Under the pieces are notes generated by a model. The model saw only the letters and a list, made by a program, of their open reading frames with translations, searched no databases and was not told the DNA's origin. A stretch of DNA of 64,000 nucleotides from Sphingosinicella sp963974575 (GTDB taxonomy: Bacteria > Pseudomonadota > Alphaproteobacteria > Sphingomonadales > Sphingomonadaceae). Position numbers and translations under genes: made by a program. Below are positions 1 to 8,741 of this stretch, in pieces. The stretch is from NCBI RefSeq assembly GCF_963974575.1, contig NZ_CAXBBQ010000008.1:69821-133820 (forward strand). Direction: 5' to 3'. Positions within the stretch are counted from its first letter, which is position 1. Each line of letters begins with the position of its first letter.

Positions 1-719
1 ACCATGTCGACACGCGGGTCCGAGGTGAGCAGCGAGCCGACGTCGACACTGCCGGTGACGACATTGAAGACACCTTCGGGAAGGCGAGCGGCCTCTGCTG
101 CTTCGGCAAGGAGCAGCGATTCGAATGGCGTGAACGGGGAGGGTTTCAGCACCACGCTGTTACCCATCACCAGCGCCTGCATCGATTTGACGATGCCCAT
201 CAGCAACGGAAAATTATAGGGCGTGATCACGGAAACGACGCCGATCGGCTCGCGCACGACGACACCGGCGCCGACATTCGCGGTGCCGTCAGGCAGCGGC
301 ACGGCTTCGAGCGGCAGGTTGCGATCGAGATCGGTGCGGGCAAGTGCCAGGATCGCGCGCCCGACAGCGACGGATGTGTCGTAGCCGACCGCGCGGGCAA
401 GGCCCTGCGCCACGCCGGTTTCGGTAACGATCAGCCGGACGATCGCATCGCCGCGTTCAGCGAGCCACGCAACAAACGGCTCCAGGCGCGCCGCGCGTTC
501 GGCGGTTGAAAGGCGAGGCCATGGTCCGTGATCAAAGGCGTGACGCGCCGCGGCGAGCGCGGCATCCACCTCGCGCACGCCGCCCACCGGTGCGCGCCCG
601 AAGACGGACTCCGTTGCGGGATCCGGAATCTCGTCAAATGCACCTGTGGAGGGCGCGATCCATTCACCGCCGACATACAGGCGGTCGTATCCGCTGAACG
701 GGACTTCGGACGAAACCAA
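1..719 (-). CDS. Aldehyde dehydrogenase, N-terminal half (runs off window)
   Basis: The visible 239 residues are the NAD-binding half of an aldehyde dehydrogenase. They include the Rossmann-region motif ITPYNF (residues 165-170) and the LKPSPFTP loop whose Lys192 contacts the NAD ribose phosphate. The catalytic Cys and Glu lie beyond the window edge, so activity cannot be judged. Family members oxidise an aldehyde to the acid with NAD(P)+. I chose a TTG start because GGGAGG sits about 8 bases upstream and homology begins at once (VGGEWI at residues 16-21). The gene follows cofC on the same strand after 78 bases. It may be the last gene of the F420 operon or have its own promoter, since that gap holds a TGCA-N6-TGCA element. 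Confidence 0.85.
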   Translation of the reverse strand, partial: MVSSEVPFSGYDRLYVGGEWIAPSTGAFDEIPDPATESVFGRAPVGGVREVDAALAAARHAFDHGPWPRLSTAERAARLEPFVAWLAERGDAIVRLIVTETGVAQGLARAVGYDTSVAVGRAILALARTDLDRNLPLEAVPLPDGTANVGAGVVVREPIGVVSVITPYNFPLLMGIVKSMQALVMGNSVVLKPSPFTPFESLLLAEAAEAARLPEGVFNVVTGSVDVGSLLTSDPRVDM

Positions 720-768
720 CGGCGCGACCTCCCACGACTATCTACACAGCGATCTTGCGTCGCCATTT

Positions 769-784
769 TTGCATTGTGGTGCAT
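769..784. promoter_or_regulatory. TGCA-N6-TGCA element between cofC and the aldehyde dehydrogenase
   Basis: The sequence TTGCATTGTGGTGCAT contains TGCA twice, six bases apart. An element of the same form, TGCATT-N3-GTGCA, lies upstream of the TonB receptor at 13002-13015. It sits about 50 bases upstream of the aldehyde dehydrogenase start, where an operator would be expected. The role is inferred; no binding protein is identified. Confidence 0.3.
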
Positions 785-797
785 GTTTTTAGGAGGG

Positions 798-1382
798 TCA
801 AGCAAAAGCGCGATAATCCTGCTCCGTGTCGATGTCGTGTGCGAGGCCCGGGCGGCGCACGAATGCGACGCGAAGACCTGCCATCTCCGCGGCGCGGCGA
901 TGCGCGGAGGCACTGTCATCGCCGTAAAGATAAGGGATGGCCGAGGGTGGCGAGAGAAGCAGCGCGTTCGTTCCGAGGCCCGCATGATCGGGCGCGATCA
1001 CGCAGATTGAACCATCTTTTGCGGCATCAAGCAGGGCGCGGATATCATCTGCCTCCAACGACGGCAGGTCGGTGCTGAGCGACAGCACCGAAGATGCGCC
1101 GCGTTTTTGGGCGTAATCCGAGGCCTGTGTGAGTGCGGCGTTGAGCGAGTCTTCCTGCTCTTCCACGAACCCTACACCCGCCGACCTGGCCATATCGCGG
1201 GCCTCAGGAGAACGACTGACAACAATGATGTATTCAGGTGCCACGACCTTGGTGGCAACCCGAAGCACATGCGTGAACATTCGCTTGTTGAAGGCCTCGC
1301 GCTCCACTGGAGGCAGCACATCGGCGAGGCGACTCTTGCCCTCGTCGAACGGTCGCACAGGAATGATGATCCACACGGTCAT
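798..1382 (-). CDS. cofC: CofC/FbiD, phospho-substrate guanylyltransferase of F420 synthesis
   Basis: Activates a three-carbon phosphate (2-phospho-L-lactate, phosphoenolpyruvate or 3-phosphoglycerate, depending on the organism) with GTP to give the GDP-linked donor for CofD. The 194 residues match the usual family length. Visible features are the nucleotide-binding N-terminus IPVRPFDEGKSRL (7-19), the metal-binding STDLPSL segment with Asp105, GLGTNAL (135-141), GDDSASAH (154-161) and DIDTEQD (183-189). It lies 4 bases downstream of cofD in the same operon. The sequence alone does not show which of the three substrates is used. The family call is secure; substrate is open. Confidence 0.93.
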   Translation of the reverse strand: MTVWIIIPVRPFDEGKSRLADVLPPVEREAFNKRMFTHVLRVATKVVAPEYIIVVSRSPEARDMARSAGVGFVEEQEDSLNAALTQASDYAQKRGASSVLSLSTDLPSLEADDIRALLDAAKDGSICVIAPDHAGLGTNALLLSPPSAIPYLYGDDSASAHRRAAEMAGLRVAFVRRPGLAHDIDTEQDYRAFA

Positions 1383-1386
1383 GGCG

Positions 1387-2316
1387 CTATCGTGCGCGTA
1401 GAGAACGGGCGAAATCCAGCGTGATGCGTGCGAGGCGTTCGCGGTCAGCGGCGTCGCGCATCAACGTGTCGTCGGCAAGGATCGCAGGGCCGGTGCAGGG
1501 CAGTGCCGCATCGGCATGATCTATGACGAGCCCGTCCAGGAGGCCGGCGTAGTAGTCGACAACGGCGGATGGCGTGGCCTCGAAGCCGCGCTCGTTCATG
1601 ATCTTCGCCGCCGGCCCCTTCACAGCCTTGCCGCCGATGAAGGGCGAAACGGCGACCACAGGCACGCGCCGGCTTTCCAGCGCGCGGCGGATACCGGGAA
1701 TGGCAAGGATCGGCCCGATGCTGAGGAACGGGTTCGACGGGCAGATAATTATCGCCTCAAGTGCAGGATTGGAAAACGCTTCGGCAAGCGCCGGCGACGG
1801 GGTTGCAGCATCGGCTCGGTCGTATCGGATCGAAAGGAACCGGGGCTCGCAGCGGCGGCGGACGAAATAGTCCTGAAACGCCAGTTCGCCCTCGTCCGTT
1901 TCCACCATCGAGCGGACGGGATCGTCGCTAACCGGTGCAATGCGATGACGGATGCCGAGGCTTGCTGCGATGTCAGCAGTAACGGTGGACAGAGTCTGCG
2001 TTTTCAGGCGCTGCGTGCGCAGCACGTGCAGCGCCATGTCACGGTCGCCGAGATTGAACCAGTCCTCACCGCCGAGATCGCGGAGCATCGCCATGAAGTT
2101 CCACGTCTCGCCCTCAAGGCCCCAGCCCTGCGTGCGGTTCGCGATGCCCGCGAGCGTGTAGGTGACGGTATCGAGGTCCGGGCAAACGGTGAGTCCAAGA
2201 TGCTCGAAATCATCGCCGACATTGACGGCGATCAGAAGCTCTTCGGGCGGAAGCACGGTGGCAAGACCGGCGGCGAGCTTCGCGCCGCCGACGCCGCCCG
2301 CAAGCGCGACGATCAT
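1387..2316 (-). CDS. cofD: CofD/FbiA, 2-phospho-L-lactate transferase family
   Basis: Transfers the phospho-lactyl (or related) group from the GDP-activated donor made by CofC onto the deazaflavin FO, giving F420-0 or its dehydro form. The 309-residue protein has the family's N-terminal glycine-rich stretch LAGGVGGAKLAAGL (5-18) and CPSNPFLSIGPILAIPG in the second half, the CofD substrate-binding region. Its ATG overlaps the stop of cofE by 4 bases (ATGA), which indicates translational coupling. Length and motifs look intact. Confidence 0.94.
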   Translation of the reverse strand: MIVALAGGVGGAKLAAGLATVLPPEELLIAVNVGDDFEHLGLTVCPDLDTVTYTLAGIANRTQGWGLEGETWNFMAMLRDLGGEDWFNLGDRDMALHVLRTQRLKTQTLSTVTADIAASLGIRHRIAPVSDDPVRSMVETDEGELAFQDYFVRRRCEPRFLSIRYDRADAATPSPALAEAFSNPALEAIIICPSNPFLSIGPILAIPGIRRALESRRVPVVAVSPFIGGKAVKGPAAKIMNERGFEATPSAVVDYYAGLLDGLVIDHADAALPCTGPAILADDTLMRDAADRERLARITLDFARSLRAR

Positions 2317-3068
2317 GGGAACAAGTCCAGCGCGCGCGGGCGCACGAGTTCGGCGGCATTGCCATCGCGGCGTGCATAGGTGACGCCGCGCACGATGGCG
2401 AGCGGACGGCCTTCACCGGCTTGCCCCATGATGAGGGATGCGGCGGCGGCGATTTCGTCGGCGAGGCCGAGTTCGCTGGTTTCGAGACGGCGGCCATAGA
2501 TGTCGGGCGTACCGCGCAGGTCGAGGAGCGCAGGAAGGCCCGCCGCGCCGATGGCGGTGCCGGTGGTGCCGTTTCTCCAGGCGCGGCCGAGGCTGTCGAC
2601 GATGAGCACGGCCACGTCTGCGCCCGATCGTTCACAGATGGCGCTGCGCAGCGTCGCAGCACTCGCATCGGGATTGCGGGGCAGCAGGAGAGCGGCGGGA
2701 CGGCCATGGTCGATGTTCGACTGGTCGATCCCGGCATTCGCCAGCACGAGGCCGAGCCGATGGCGGACGATGAGCACACCCTTTCGCACGCGCATCACCT
2801 CGTCGGTTTCCGAAAGCACGAGTTCGACGAGGCGCGGATCCTTGTCGCATTCAGCTGCGAGTTCGGCGGCACGTGCGGAAGGTGTTACCGTATCGAGAGG
2901 GACAAGACGACCTTCCGATTTCGAGACGATCTTCTGCGCGAGCACGACGATGTCGCCGTCTTCCGGTGTGTGTGCGGCAAGGACAATCGCTGCGAGGTCG
3001 TCGCCGGCGGCGATCCACGGCACGCCATCCGGTGCGAACACGGTTATCGTTGCGCCGGAGCGTGTCAT
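2313..3068 (-). CDS. cofE: CofE, F420-0:gamma-glutamyl ligase (stand-alone)
   Basis: Adds glutamates to F420-0 using GTP. At 251 residues this is the CofE domain only. In mycobacterial FbiB the same domain is fused to a C-terminal FMN-binding nitroreductase domain that reduces dehydro-F420-0, and that domain is absent here and elsewhere in the window. Recognisable segments are GDIVVLAQKIVSKSEGR near residue 40, the DEVMR..GVLIVRH region near residue 95, and DSLGRAWRNGTTGTAIG near residue 160. It sits between the F420:NADPH oxidoreductase (13-base gap) and cofD (4-base overlap). Confidence 0.93.
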   Translation of the reverse strand: MTRSGATITVFAPDGVPWIAAGDDLAAIVLAAHTPEDGDIVVLAQKIVSKSEGRLVPLDTVTPSARAAELAAECDKDPRLVELVLSETDEVMRVRKGVLIVRHRLGLVLANAGIDQSNIDHGRPAALLLPRNPDASAATLRSAICERSGADVAVLIVDSLGRAWRNGTTGTAIGAAGLPALLDLRGTPDIYGRRLETSELGLADEIAAAASLIMGQAGEGRPLAIVRGVTYARRDGNAAELVRPRALDLFP

Positions 3069-3081
3069 GGCTGCGTTACCG

Positions 3082-3747
3082 TCAGATGCCTGTGATGCGG
3101 ATACCCGATCCCGGCACCTTGTACTTGCGGTTGAGTGCGATCAACACCGAAGTTAGCCCCTCCGCCACTACGGAATTCGCGAGCGGCCCGGCGTTCCACG
3201 CCTTGAGGCCGATCGCTTCGGCGAGTGCGACGACCGTATCCGCGGTTTCCGCCTCATCAGCGCAGACGAGGACGTCGCATTCGATCTCCTCGTCGAGCTT
3301 GGTCAGGTGATGCGCGGAGATGTTCTGGAACGCCGAGACGACCTTCACGCCCTCGCCGAGAAGCTTCTGCACGGCTTCCACCGCTGAGCCTCCCTCGGGA
3401 AGCTGCACGCGGCTCACCTTCGGCGGCACGAGGGGCACGGTGACGTCGATCAGGATCTTGCCCTCCAGATGCGCGCGCACCTCCAGTACGGTCGATTGCT
3501 GGGCGGCATAGGGCACGGCAAGGACGACGATGTCGGCCTTGGCGGCGGCGTCCGCATTGGCCGCGCCGATAATCCCTGCGCCGCCGAGCGTTTCGTTCAT
3601 CGCAGCGGCGGCTTCGGCGGCGCGCTCCGACGTGCGGCTACCGACGATGACGGGATAGCCGCGATGCGCCCAGCGCAGCGCGAGCCCGCCGCCTTCCTTG
3701 CCCGTGCCGCCGAGGACCGCGATGGTCGGCTTTTCTTCACCGTGCAT
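3082..3747 (-). CDS. npdG: NADPH:F420 oxidoreductase (Fno/NpdG family)
   Basis: Moves hydride between NADPH and F420, supplying F420H2 to the cell or returning it to NADPH. The 221-residue protein starts with a Rossmann fold, GGTGKEG (13-19), followed by SRTSERA (37-43), the pattern used to hold the NADP 2'-phosphate. The middle segment VVSAFQNISAHHL and the C-terminal GPLANS..EGLTSVLI region are typical of the family. Its start overlaps the end of fbiC by 11 bases. Placing the reductase inside the biosynthetic operon suggests that F420 is both made and recycled here. Confidence 0.92.
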   Translation of the reverse strand: MHGEEKPTIAVLGGTGKEGGGLALRWAHRGYPVIVGSRTSERAAEAAAAMNETLGGAGIIGAANADAAAKADIVVLAVPYAAQQSTVLEVRAHLEGKILIDVTVPLVPPKVSRVQLPEGGSAVEAVQKLLGEGVKVVSAFQNISAHHLTKLDEEIECDVLVCADEAETADTVVALAEAIGLKAWNAGPLANSVVAEGLTSVLIALNRKYKVPGSGIRITGI

Positions 3748-6124
3748 ACTCGAACTCCTTACCCAAGGTCTTGTCTCCGCGCTTTTGCGGCGGTGTGAGA
3801 ATGATCGGCGTGAGGTCGGCGGCTTCGTGCCCCCTGCGGCGTACAGTGTCGCTCACCGCGCCGTAAACCGTCGTGCGCTGGCGCGGTGTCCGCCCGATCG
3901 AACGGATCAGCGCGTCCATCGCGGCGGACGGCATCTCCTGCCCGTGCTGCGTGCCTGCCGCGCGCGAAATGCTCTCGTTCATCAGTGTGCCGCCGAGGTC
4001 GTTCGCACCCGATGCGAGACAGGCGGCGGCACCCGCCGGGCCGAGCTTGACCCAGCTCGTCTGGATGTTCGGAATCAGCGGATTGAGCGCGAGGCGGGCG
4101 ACGGCATGCATCAGCCGCACCTCGCGGAAAGTCGGCCCCCGCCGCGCCTCTCCGCGCACGCCCATCGGCGCTTCCATGTGCACGAACGGTAGCGGCACGA
4201 ATTCGGTGAAACCGCCGGTTTCGGCTTGCAGGTCGCGGATGTGAAGCAGGTGTCGCGCCCAGTGCGTGTAGGTTTCGACATGGCCGAACATGATCGTTGC
4301 GGTGGTCCGGAAGCCGATTTTGTGGGCGGTGCCGACGACGTGCAGCCATTCCGCCGTGTTCAGCTTGTCGGGGCAGATGATGCTGCGCACTTCGTCATCG
4401 AGGATTTCGGCGGCGGTACCGGGGAGGGTGCTGAGCCCGGCGTCCTTCAGGCGGTAGAGGAAGTCCTCAACGGAGAGGCCGAGCGTTTCCACGCCGTGGG
4501 CGATTTCGAGCGGCGAGAAGGCGTGCAGGTGAATATCCGGCACGGCGGCGCGGACGGTGCGCGCGAGTGTGAGATAGGTCTCGCCCGTGTAGCGCGGATG
4601 GATGCCGCCCTGCAGACAGACCTCGGTGCCGCCGCGCGCCCACGCCTCTTCCGTGCGCCGCGCGACTTCTGCGAGGTCGAGGTCGTAGGGTTGGCCGCGC
4701 AGCGTATCCGACGTCTTGCCCTTGGAGAAGGCGCAGAAGCCGCACTTGTAGGCGCAGATGTTGGTGTAGTTGATGTTGCGGTTGACGACGTAGGTGATCG
4801 TGTCACCATTTACCGCGCGCCGGAGTTCGTCCGCGCTTTCGCAGATATGTTCGAGATCGACGTCGCGCGCCTCGAAAAGTGTGGCGAGGGCGGCTTCGTG
4901 CGGCCGCTCTCCCGCGAGGGCGCGGCTCACCGTCGCCGCGATGCCCGGATTGAGCGTGGCAAGATAAGGCGCTTCGGGCGGACGGTCGGGGAGGGTGAGG
5001 CCGGGAGACCAGCCGTCGGCGCGCGCGAAGCCGGAGGTGTCGGCGGCGGCGAGCACGTGGCGCTGCATTGCTGCATCCTGCCAGCGCATGTTCTCGGCGA
5101 CATAGGCGGGATAGACGGGAAGGCGCGCGACGAGGATGCGGTTCGCGGCCGCCGTCGCGGTGCGCAGGTGTTGCACGGCGGGCCACGGCGCTTCGGGGTT
5201 CACGTGATCGGGGGTGATCGGCGAGACGCCGCCCCAGTCGTTGATGCCCGCGTCGATCAGGCGCGGGAAATCGCCCACCGACAGATTCGGCGGCACCTGG
5301 ATGTTCATCTGCGGGCCGAGCAGGATGCGCGCGGCGGCGGTGGTCCACAGCAGGTCGTCCATGTCCGGTTCGGGTGCATCCGCCATCACGGTGCGCGGCT
5401 TGGCCCGGAAGTTCTGGACAATGACCTCCTGAATGTGCCCGTAGCGGACGTGGATGTCACGGATCGCGACCAGCGCTTCCAGCCGCTCGGCGCGCGTCTC
5501 GCCTATGCCGATGAGGATGCCGGTGGTGAAGGGGATGCCGAGTTCACCCGCGATCCGGATGGTTTCGAGGCGAACCTTCGGTTGTTTGTCGGGCGAGCGA
5601 TAGTGTGCGCCGCCCTTTTCGCAAAGGCGATCGGAAACCGATTCGAGCATCAGCCCCTGCGACACCGAAACAGGCCGCAGCATCGCCATCTCTTCGCGTG
5701 TCATCACGCCCGCGTTGATGTGCGGCAGCAAGCCCGTTTCGTCGCGCACGGCGGCAGCGACTTCGGCAAGATAGGAGAGGGTGGTCTCGTGCCCGAGCGC
5801 GGCGAGTTCCTCGCGCGCCGCCTTGAAGCGAAGTTCGGGCTTGTCGCCGAGCGTGAACAGCGCCTCGGTGCAGCCGGCGGCCTTCCCGGCGCGCGCGATG
5901 TCCAGCACCTGTTCGCGGGTGAGGTAGCACACCTCACCTTGGCGCGGAGGCTGGGAGAAGGTGCAGTAGTGACAGAGGTTACGGCACAGCTGCGTCAGCG
6001 GAATGAAGACCTTCGGCGACCAACTCTGGATGCGGCCGTGGCCTTCGTCGCGCAGCGCCGAGGCGTGCGCAAGCATTTCGGAAAGCGGCATCGCCAGAAG
6101 CGATTCAGGTCTGATTTCCGCCAT
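3737..6124 (-). CDS. fbiC: FbiC, FO synthase (fused CofG-CofH radical SAM enzyme)
   Basis: Makes FO (7,8-didemethyl-8-hydroxy-5-deazariboflavin) from tyrosine and 5-amino-6-ribitylaminouracil. The 795-residue protein carries two radical SAM modules, each with a C-x3-C-x2-C [4Fe-4S] motif: C47/C51/C54 in the CofG half (CRNLCHYC) and C457/C461/C464 in the CofH half (CAYKCGFC). I start at the ATG whose CAT complement is at 6122-6124, just after the tetR stop. A longer frame would reach 66 bases into tetR, and its extra residues are proline-rich and not family-like. The fused architecture is the one known from actinobacteria and some proteobacteria. Confidence 0.95.
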   Translation of the reverse strand: MAEIRPESLLAMPLSEMLAHASALRDEGHGRIQSWSPKVFIPLTQLCRNLCHYCTFSQPPRQGEVCYLTREQVLDIARAGKAAGCTEALFTLGDKPELRFKAAREELAALGHETTLSYLAEVAAAVRDETGLLPHINAGVMTREEMAMLRPVSVSQGLMLESVSDRLCEKGGAHYRSPDKQPKVRLETIRIAGELGIPFTTGILIGIGETRAERLEALVAIRDIHVRYGHIQEVIVQNFRAKPRTVMADAPEPDMDDLLWTTAAARILLGPQMNIQVPPNLSVGDFPRLIDAGINDWGGVSPITPDHVNPEAPWPAVQHLRTATAAANRILVARLPVYPAYVAENMRWQDAAMQRHVLAAADTSGFARADGWSPGLTLPDRPPEAPYLATLNPGIAATVSRALAGERPHEAALATLFEARDVDLEHICESADELRRAVNGDTITYVVNRNINYTNICAYKCGFCAFSKGKTSDTLRGQPYDLDLAEVARRTEEAWARGGTEVCLQGGIHPRYTGETYLTLARTVRAAVPDIHLHAFSPLEIAHGVETLGLSVEDFLYRLKDAGLSTLPGTAAEILDDEVRSIICPDKLNTAEWLHVVGTAHKIGFRTTATIMFGHVETYTHWARHLLHIRDLQAETGGFTEFVPLPFVHMEAPMGVRGEARRGPTFREVRLMHAVARLALNPLIPNIQTSWVKLGPAGAAACLASGANDLGGTLMNESISRAAGTQHGQEMPSAAMDALIRSIGRTPRQRTTVYGAVSDTVRRRGHEAADLTPIILTPPQKRGDKTLGKEFEYAR

Positions 6125-6125
6125 C

Positions 6126-6866
6126 TCAGCAGACCCGGTCGGTGGCGGTTTCGGCGGTGGCCGGCTCGGTGCTTGTTGGCGGCATTTCAATGATCGCTAC
6201 GACACTGCGTGCGAAGTGGTCGAGCGTCTCATCCGCAACCCATGTGGGGTGTCGGCGGCTTTCATCGGCAAGCGCGCGCTGGCGGGCCGAAAGCACCGCG
6301 TTCAGATAGTTGCCCACGAAGATGAAGCGTTGGTTCTTCATCGATGGTGCCATATCCGGCATCAGACGTCGCAGATGGTCGAGGCAGCGGCGATAGCCGA
6401 CGTTGAGTTGGTCACCGAGCACATCCATCATGAGATCACGATGCGTCATCGCCAGCATGGTGATAAAGCGGATGTAATCGCCTTCGCCTGGGTTCGCAGC
6501 AACTGCCGGGAAGATCAGTACGTTCACAACTTCACGCACCGTGTGCGGACCGCCGCCTTGCTCCAGCCGGTCGAGCATGGTGTTTCGGCGGGCATCGATC
6601 GCGGCTGCGCCGTCCACGATGATTTCCCGGACCAATGCTTCCTTAGATCCGAAATAGTAACCGACTGCGCCGTGGTTCTTCTGGCCGGCCGCGGTGGCGA
6701 TCTCGCGCACCGTGACGCCGTCCACGCCCCGCTCCGCGAACAGGCGCTGTGCCACGGCCTTGATGTGCGACGCGGAAACGTTGCGCGGCTGATCCTCGCC
6801 GCCGGAGATCTGAAGTCTGACCATGACTCGCAAATTCTCATTGCAACACCTCTCCGTCAAGTGCAT
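6126..6866 (-). CDS. TetR/AcrR-family regulator heading the F420 operon
   Basis: The N-terminal helix-turn-helix runs about residues 28-75 (VTVREIATAAGQKNHGAVGYYF, read in two parts: VTVREIATAAG and HGAVGYYFGSKEAL). The rest is a helical ligand-binding domain with no recognised effector. The gene lies 1 base upstream of fbiC on the same strand and diverges from the phosphotransferase gene across about 50 bases, so it may control both the F420 operon and the catabolic operon. The start is uncertain: the first ATG has no good ribosome-binding site, and Met15 (ATG at 6824) is an alternative. Confidence 0.88.
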   Translation of the reverse strand: MHLTERCCNENLRVMVRLQISGGEDQPRNVSASHIKAVAQRLFAERGVDGVTVREIATAAGQKNHGAVGYYFGSKEALVREIIVDGAAAIDARRNTMLDRLEQGGGPHTVREVVNVLIFPAVAANPGEGDYIRFITMLAMTHRDLMMDVLGDQLNVGYRRCLDHLRRLMPDMAPSMKNQRFIFVGNYLNAVLSARQRALADESRRHPTWVADETLDHFARSVVAIIEMPPTSTEPATAETATDRVC

Positions 6867-6913
6867 TATCCAAATGAATTAAACAACGGGATCAATTTTT
6901 CATCGGAGTCTCC

Positions 6914-7936
6914 GTGGGACGATTGCCGGATATCGCGGTGCTCTCGAAATGGATGGAAACCCAAGGGCTTGGCTCTTATTCCATCGAGGGGGTGACCCCG
7001 CTCGCTGGGGGTACGCAGAACATTCTTTTGCGATTCCGCAGGGGTGGGCGCGACTATGTCTTGCGGCACCCGCCTGAGCATCCGCGCGCCAATTCCAATG
7101 AAACGATGCGCCGCGAGGCGCAGCTTCTGGCGGCGATTGCGGAAACCGACGTGCCGCACCCCCGCCTGATCGCCGCTTGCGGCGACGAATCGGTGCTCGG
7201 TGCTGCCTTTTACCTGATGGAGCCGATCGAGGGCTTCAATCCGGTCGCCGGTATGCCTGCACTTCACGCCGGTTCGGCGGAGATCCAGCACCGCATGGGA
7301 CTTTCGCTCGTCGAGGGCATCGCGAAGCTCGGCGCGTTGGATTACCACGCGCTTGGGCTTTCGGGCTTCGGCAAGCCGGACAATTACCTCGAACGGCAGG
7401 TCTCGCGCTGGCGCGCTCAACTTGAAAGCTACGGCGAGTTCGCAGGATGGGAAGGCCCGGCCGCGCTCGGCGATGTCGAACGGATCGGGCGCTGGCTCGA
7501 TGCGAATCGACCCGCTACGTTTCAGCCCGGTATCATCCACGGCGACTATCACATGGCGAACGTGATGTTCCGCAACGATGGGCCGGAGCTCGCCGCCATC
7601 GTCGATTGGGAACTCGCCACGATCGGTGATCCGCTCATTGACCTCGGCTGGGTGCTGGCAACATGGCCGGAGCCGGGCAAGGAGGGCGCGGTGAGCGTGA
7701 AGCCGTGGATCGGCTTTCCGACCGCTGAGGAACTCGTCGCGCACTATGCCGCGCGTTCATCCCGCGATCTTACCGCGATCGACTGGTATCGCGTTCTCGC
7801 CTGCTACAAGCTCGGTATCCTCCTGGAGGGCACGCACGCTCGTGCCTGTGCGGGGAAGGCGCCGCGCGATGTCGGCGACCGGCTTCACGCACGCAGTGTC
7901 TGGCTGTTCGGGCGTGCCGCCGGATGGACGCAGTGA
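6914..7936 (+). CDS. ACAD10/11-type phosphotransferase (APH fold, LvaA-like)
   Basis: A 340-residue aminoglycoside-phosphotransferase-fold kinase of the type found at the N-terminus of human ACAD10/ACAD11 and as LvaA in levulinate catabolism, where the substrate is a hydroxyacyl-CoA. The catalytic loop HGDYHMANVMF has Asp211. The Mg-binding VDWELATIGDPLIDLGW follows with Asp231. The GTG start is supported by GGAG five bases upstream. It is the first gene of a plus-strand operon with an SDR, an ACAD11-like dehydrogenase, an MFS permease and an acyl-CoA ligase. That company argues for hydroxyacyl-CoA phosphorylation and against antibiotic resistance. The exact substrate is unknown. Confidence 0.87.
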   Translation: MGRLPDIAVLSKWMETQGLGSYSIEGVTPLAGGTQNILLRFRRGGRDYVLRHPPEHPRANSNETMRREAQLLAAIAETDVPHPRLIAACGDESVLGAAFYLMEPIEGFNPVAGMPALHAGSAEIQHRMGLSLVEGIAKLGALDYHALGLSGFGKPDNYLERQVSRWRAQLESYGEFAGWEGPAALGDVERIGRWLDANRPATFQPGIIHGDYHMANVMFRNDGPELAAIVDWELATIGDPLIDLGWVLATWPEPGKEGAVSVKPWIGFPTAEELVAHYAARSSRDLTAIDWYRVLACYKLGILLEGTHARACAGKAPRDVGDRLHARSVWLFGRAAGWTQ

Positions 7937-7971
7937 GCGGCAGCATTTCAGAGATGACGATAGGGAGCGAC

Positions 7972-8712
7972 ATGAGCGTGAACGACACGGATTTTACCGG
8001 CCACAACGTGCTGGTGGTGGGCGGCTCCAGCGGGATCGGTAATGGCATCGCGCAGGCTTTCCGTGCGCGCGGAGCAAATGTTCACGTCTGGGGCACGCGC
8101 CCCAGCGCCACCGATTACGCGGGCGAAGAAGGCTCAAATCTCGAGGGGCTTGGCTACACGCAAGTCGATTGCGGTAGCGTCGAATCGATTCTGTCCGCGC
8201 CCGTGCCATTCGAGACCATTGACGTACTCGTCCATTCGCAAGGCACGGTGCTCTACAAGCGGCAGGAGTTCCAGCCGGAAGGGTGGGACAGGGTGATGGC
8301 GGTCAACGTGGGCAGCGTGATGCACATCTCGCAGCGCTTTCAAGGGGCACTCGCTGCAGCGAGAGGCAATGTGATCGTCATCAGTTCGATCGGTTCATTC
8401 CGCGCCACAATGGGCAATCCCGCTTATGCCGCCTCGAAGGCTGCGGCCGTGAATCTGGTCCGCGCACTGGCACAGGCCTGGGCGCCGGAGGGAATTCGCG
8501 TGAACGGCATCGCGCCCAGCCTCGTCGACACCAAGATGACCAAGGTGACGATGGATCACGAACATCGCCGCGAGCGGGCGCTCGCGAAAATTCCGCTGGG
8601 GCGCTTCGGCAGCGTGGAAGACATGGCGGGCGTGGCCGTGTTCCTCGCCTCGCCGCTCGCCGCCTACGTCTGCGGCCAGACACTGGTCGTCGACGGTGGC
8701 ATGACGCTCTGA
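7972..8712 (+). CDS. SDR-family oxidoreductase
   Basis: Classical short-chain dehydrogenase of 246 residues, likely using NAD(P)(H) to interconvert a hydroxyl and a keto group. It has the cofactor motif GGSSGIG (17-23), the ISSIGSF serine segment and the YAASK catalytic pair (Tyr152, Lys156), and ends with the family's C-terminal VVDGGMTL. I chose the ATG preceded by TAGGGAG. An upstream in-frame ATG overlaps the preceding gene by 13 bases and adds 16 unconserved residues. In the lva comparison this position corresponds to the 3-hydroxyacyl dehydrogenase LvaD, but the match is by family only. Confidence 0.88.
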   Translation: MSVNDTDFTGHNVLVVGGSSGIGNGIAQAFRARGANVHVWGTRPSATDYAGEEGSNLEGLGYTQVDCGSVESILSAPVPFETIDVLVHSQGTVLYKRQEFQPEGWDRVMAVNVGSVMHISQRFQGALAAARGNVIVISSIGSFRATMGNPAYAASKAAAVNLVRALAQAWAPEGIRVNGIAPSLVDTKMTKVTMDHEHRRERALAKIPLGRFGSVEDMAGVAVFLASPLAAYVCGQTLVVDGGMTL

Positions 8713-8741
8713 ATACCAAAGCGAGACAAGGGGACAGGATC

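Noticed and set aside
4226..6193. 655-codon open frame on the plus strand opposite fbiC
   Set aside because: It mirrors the reading frame of fbiC, has no family motifs, and arises from GC-rich codon use.
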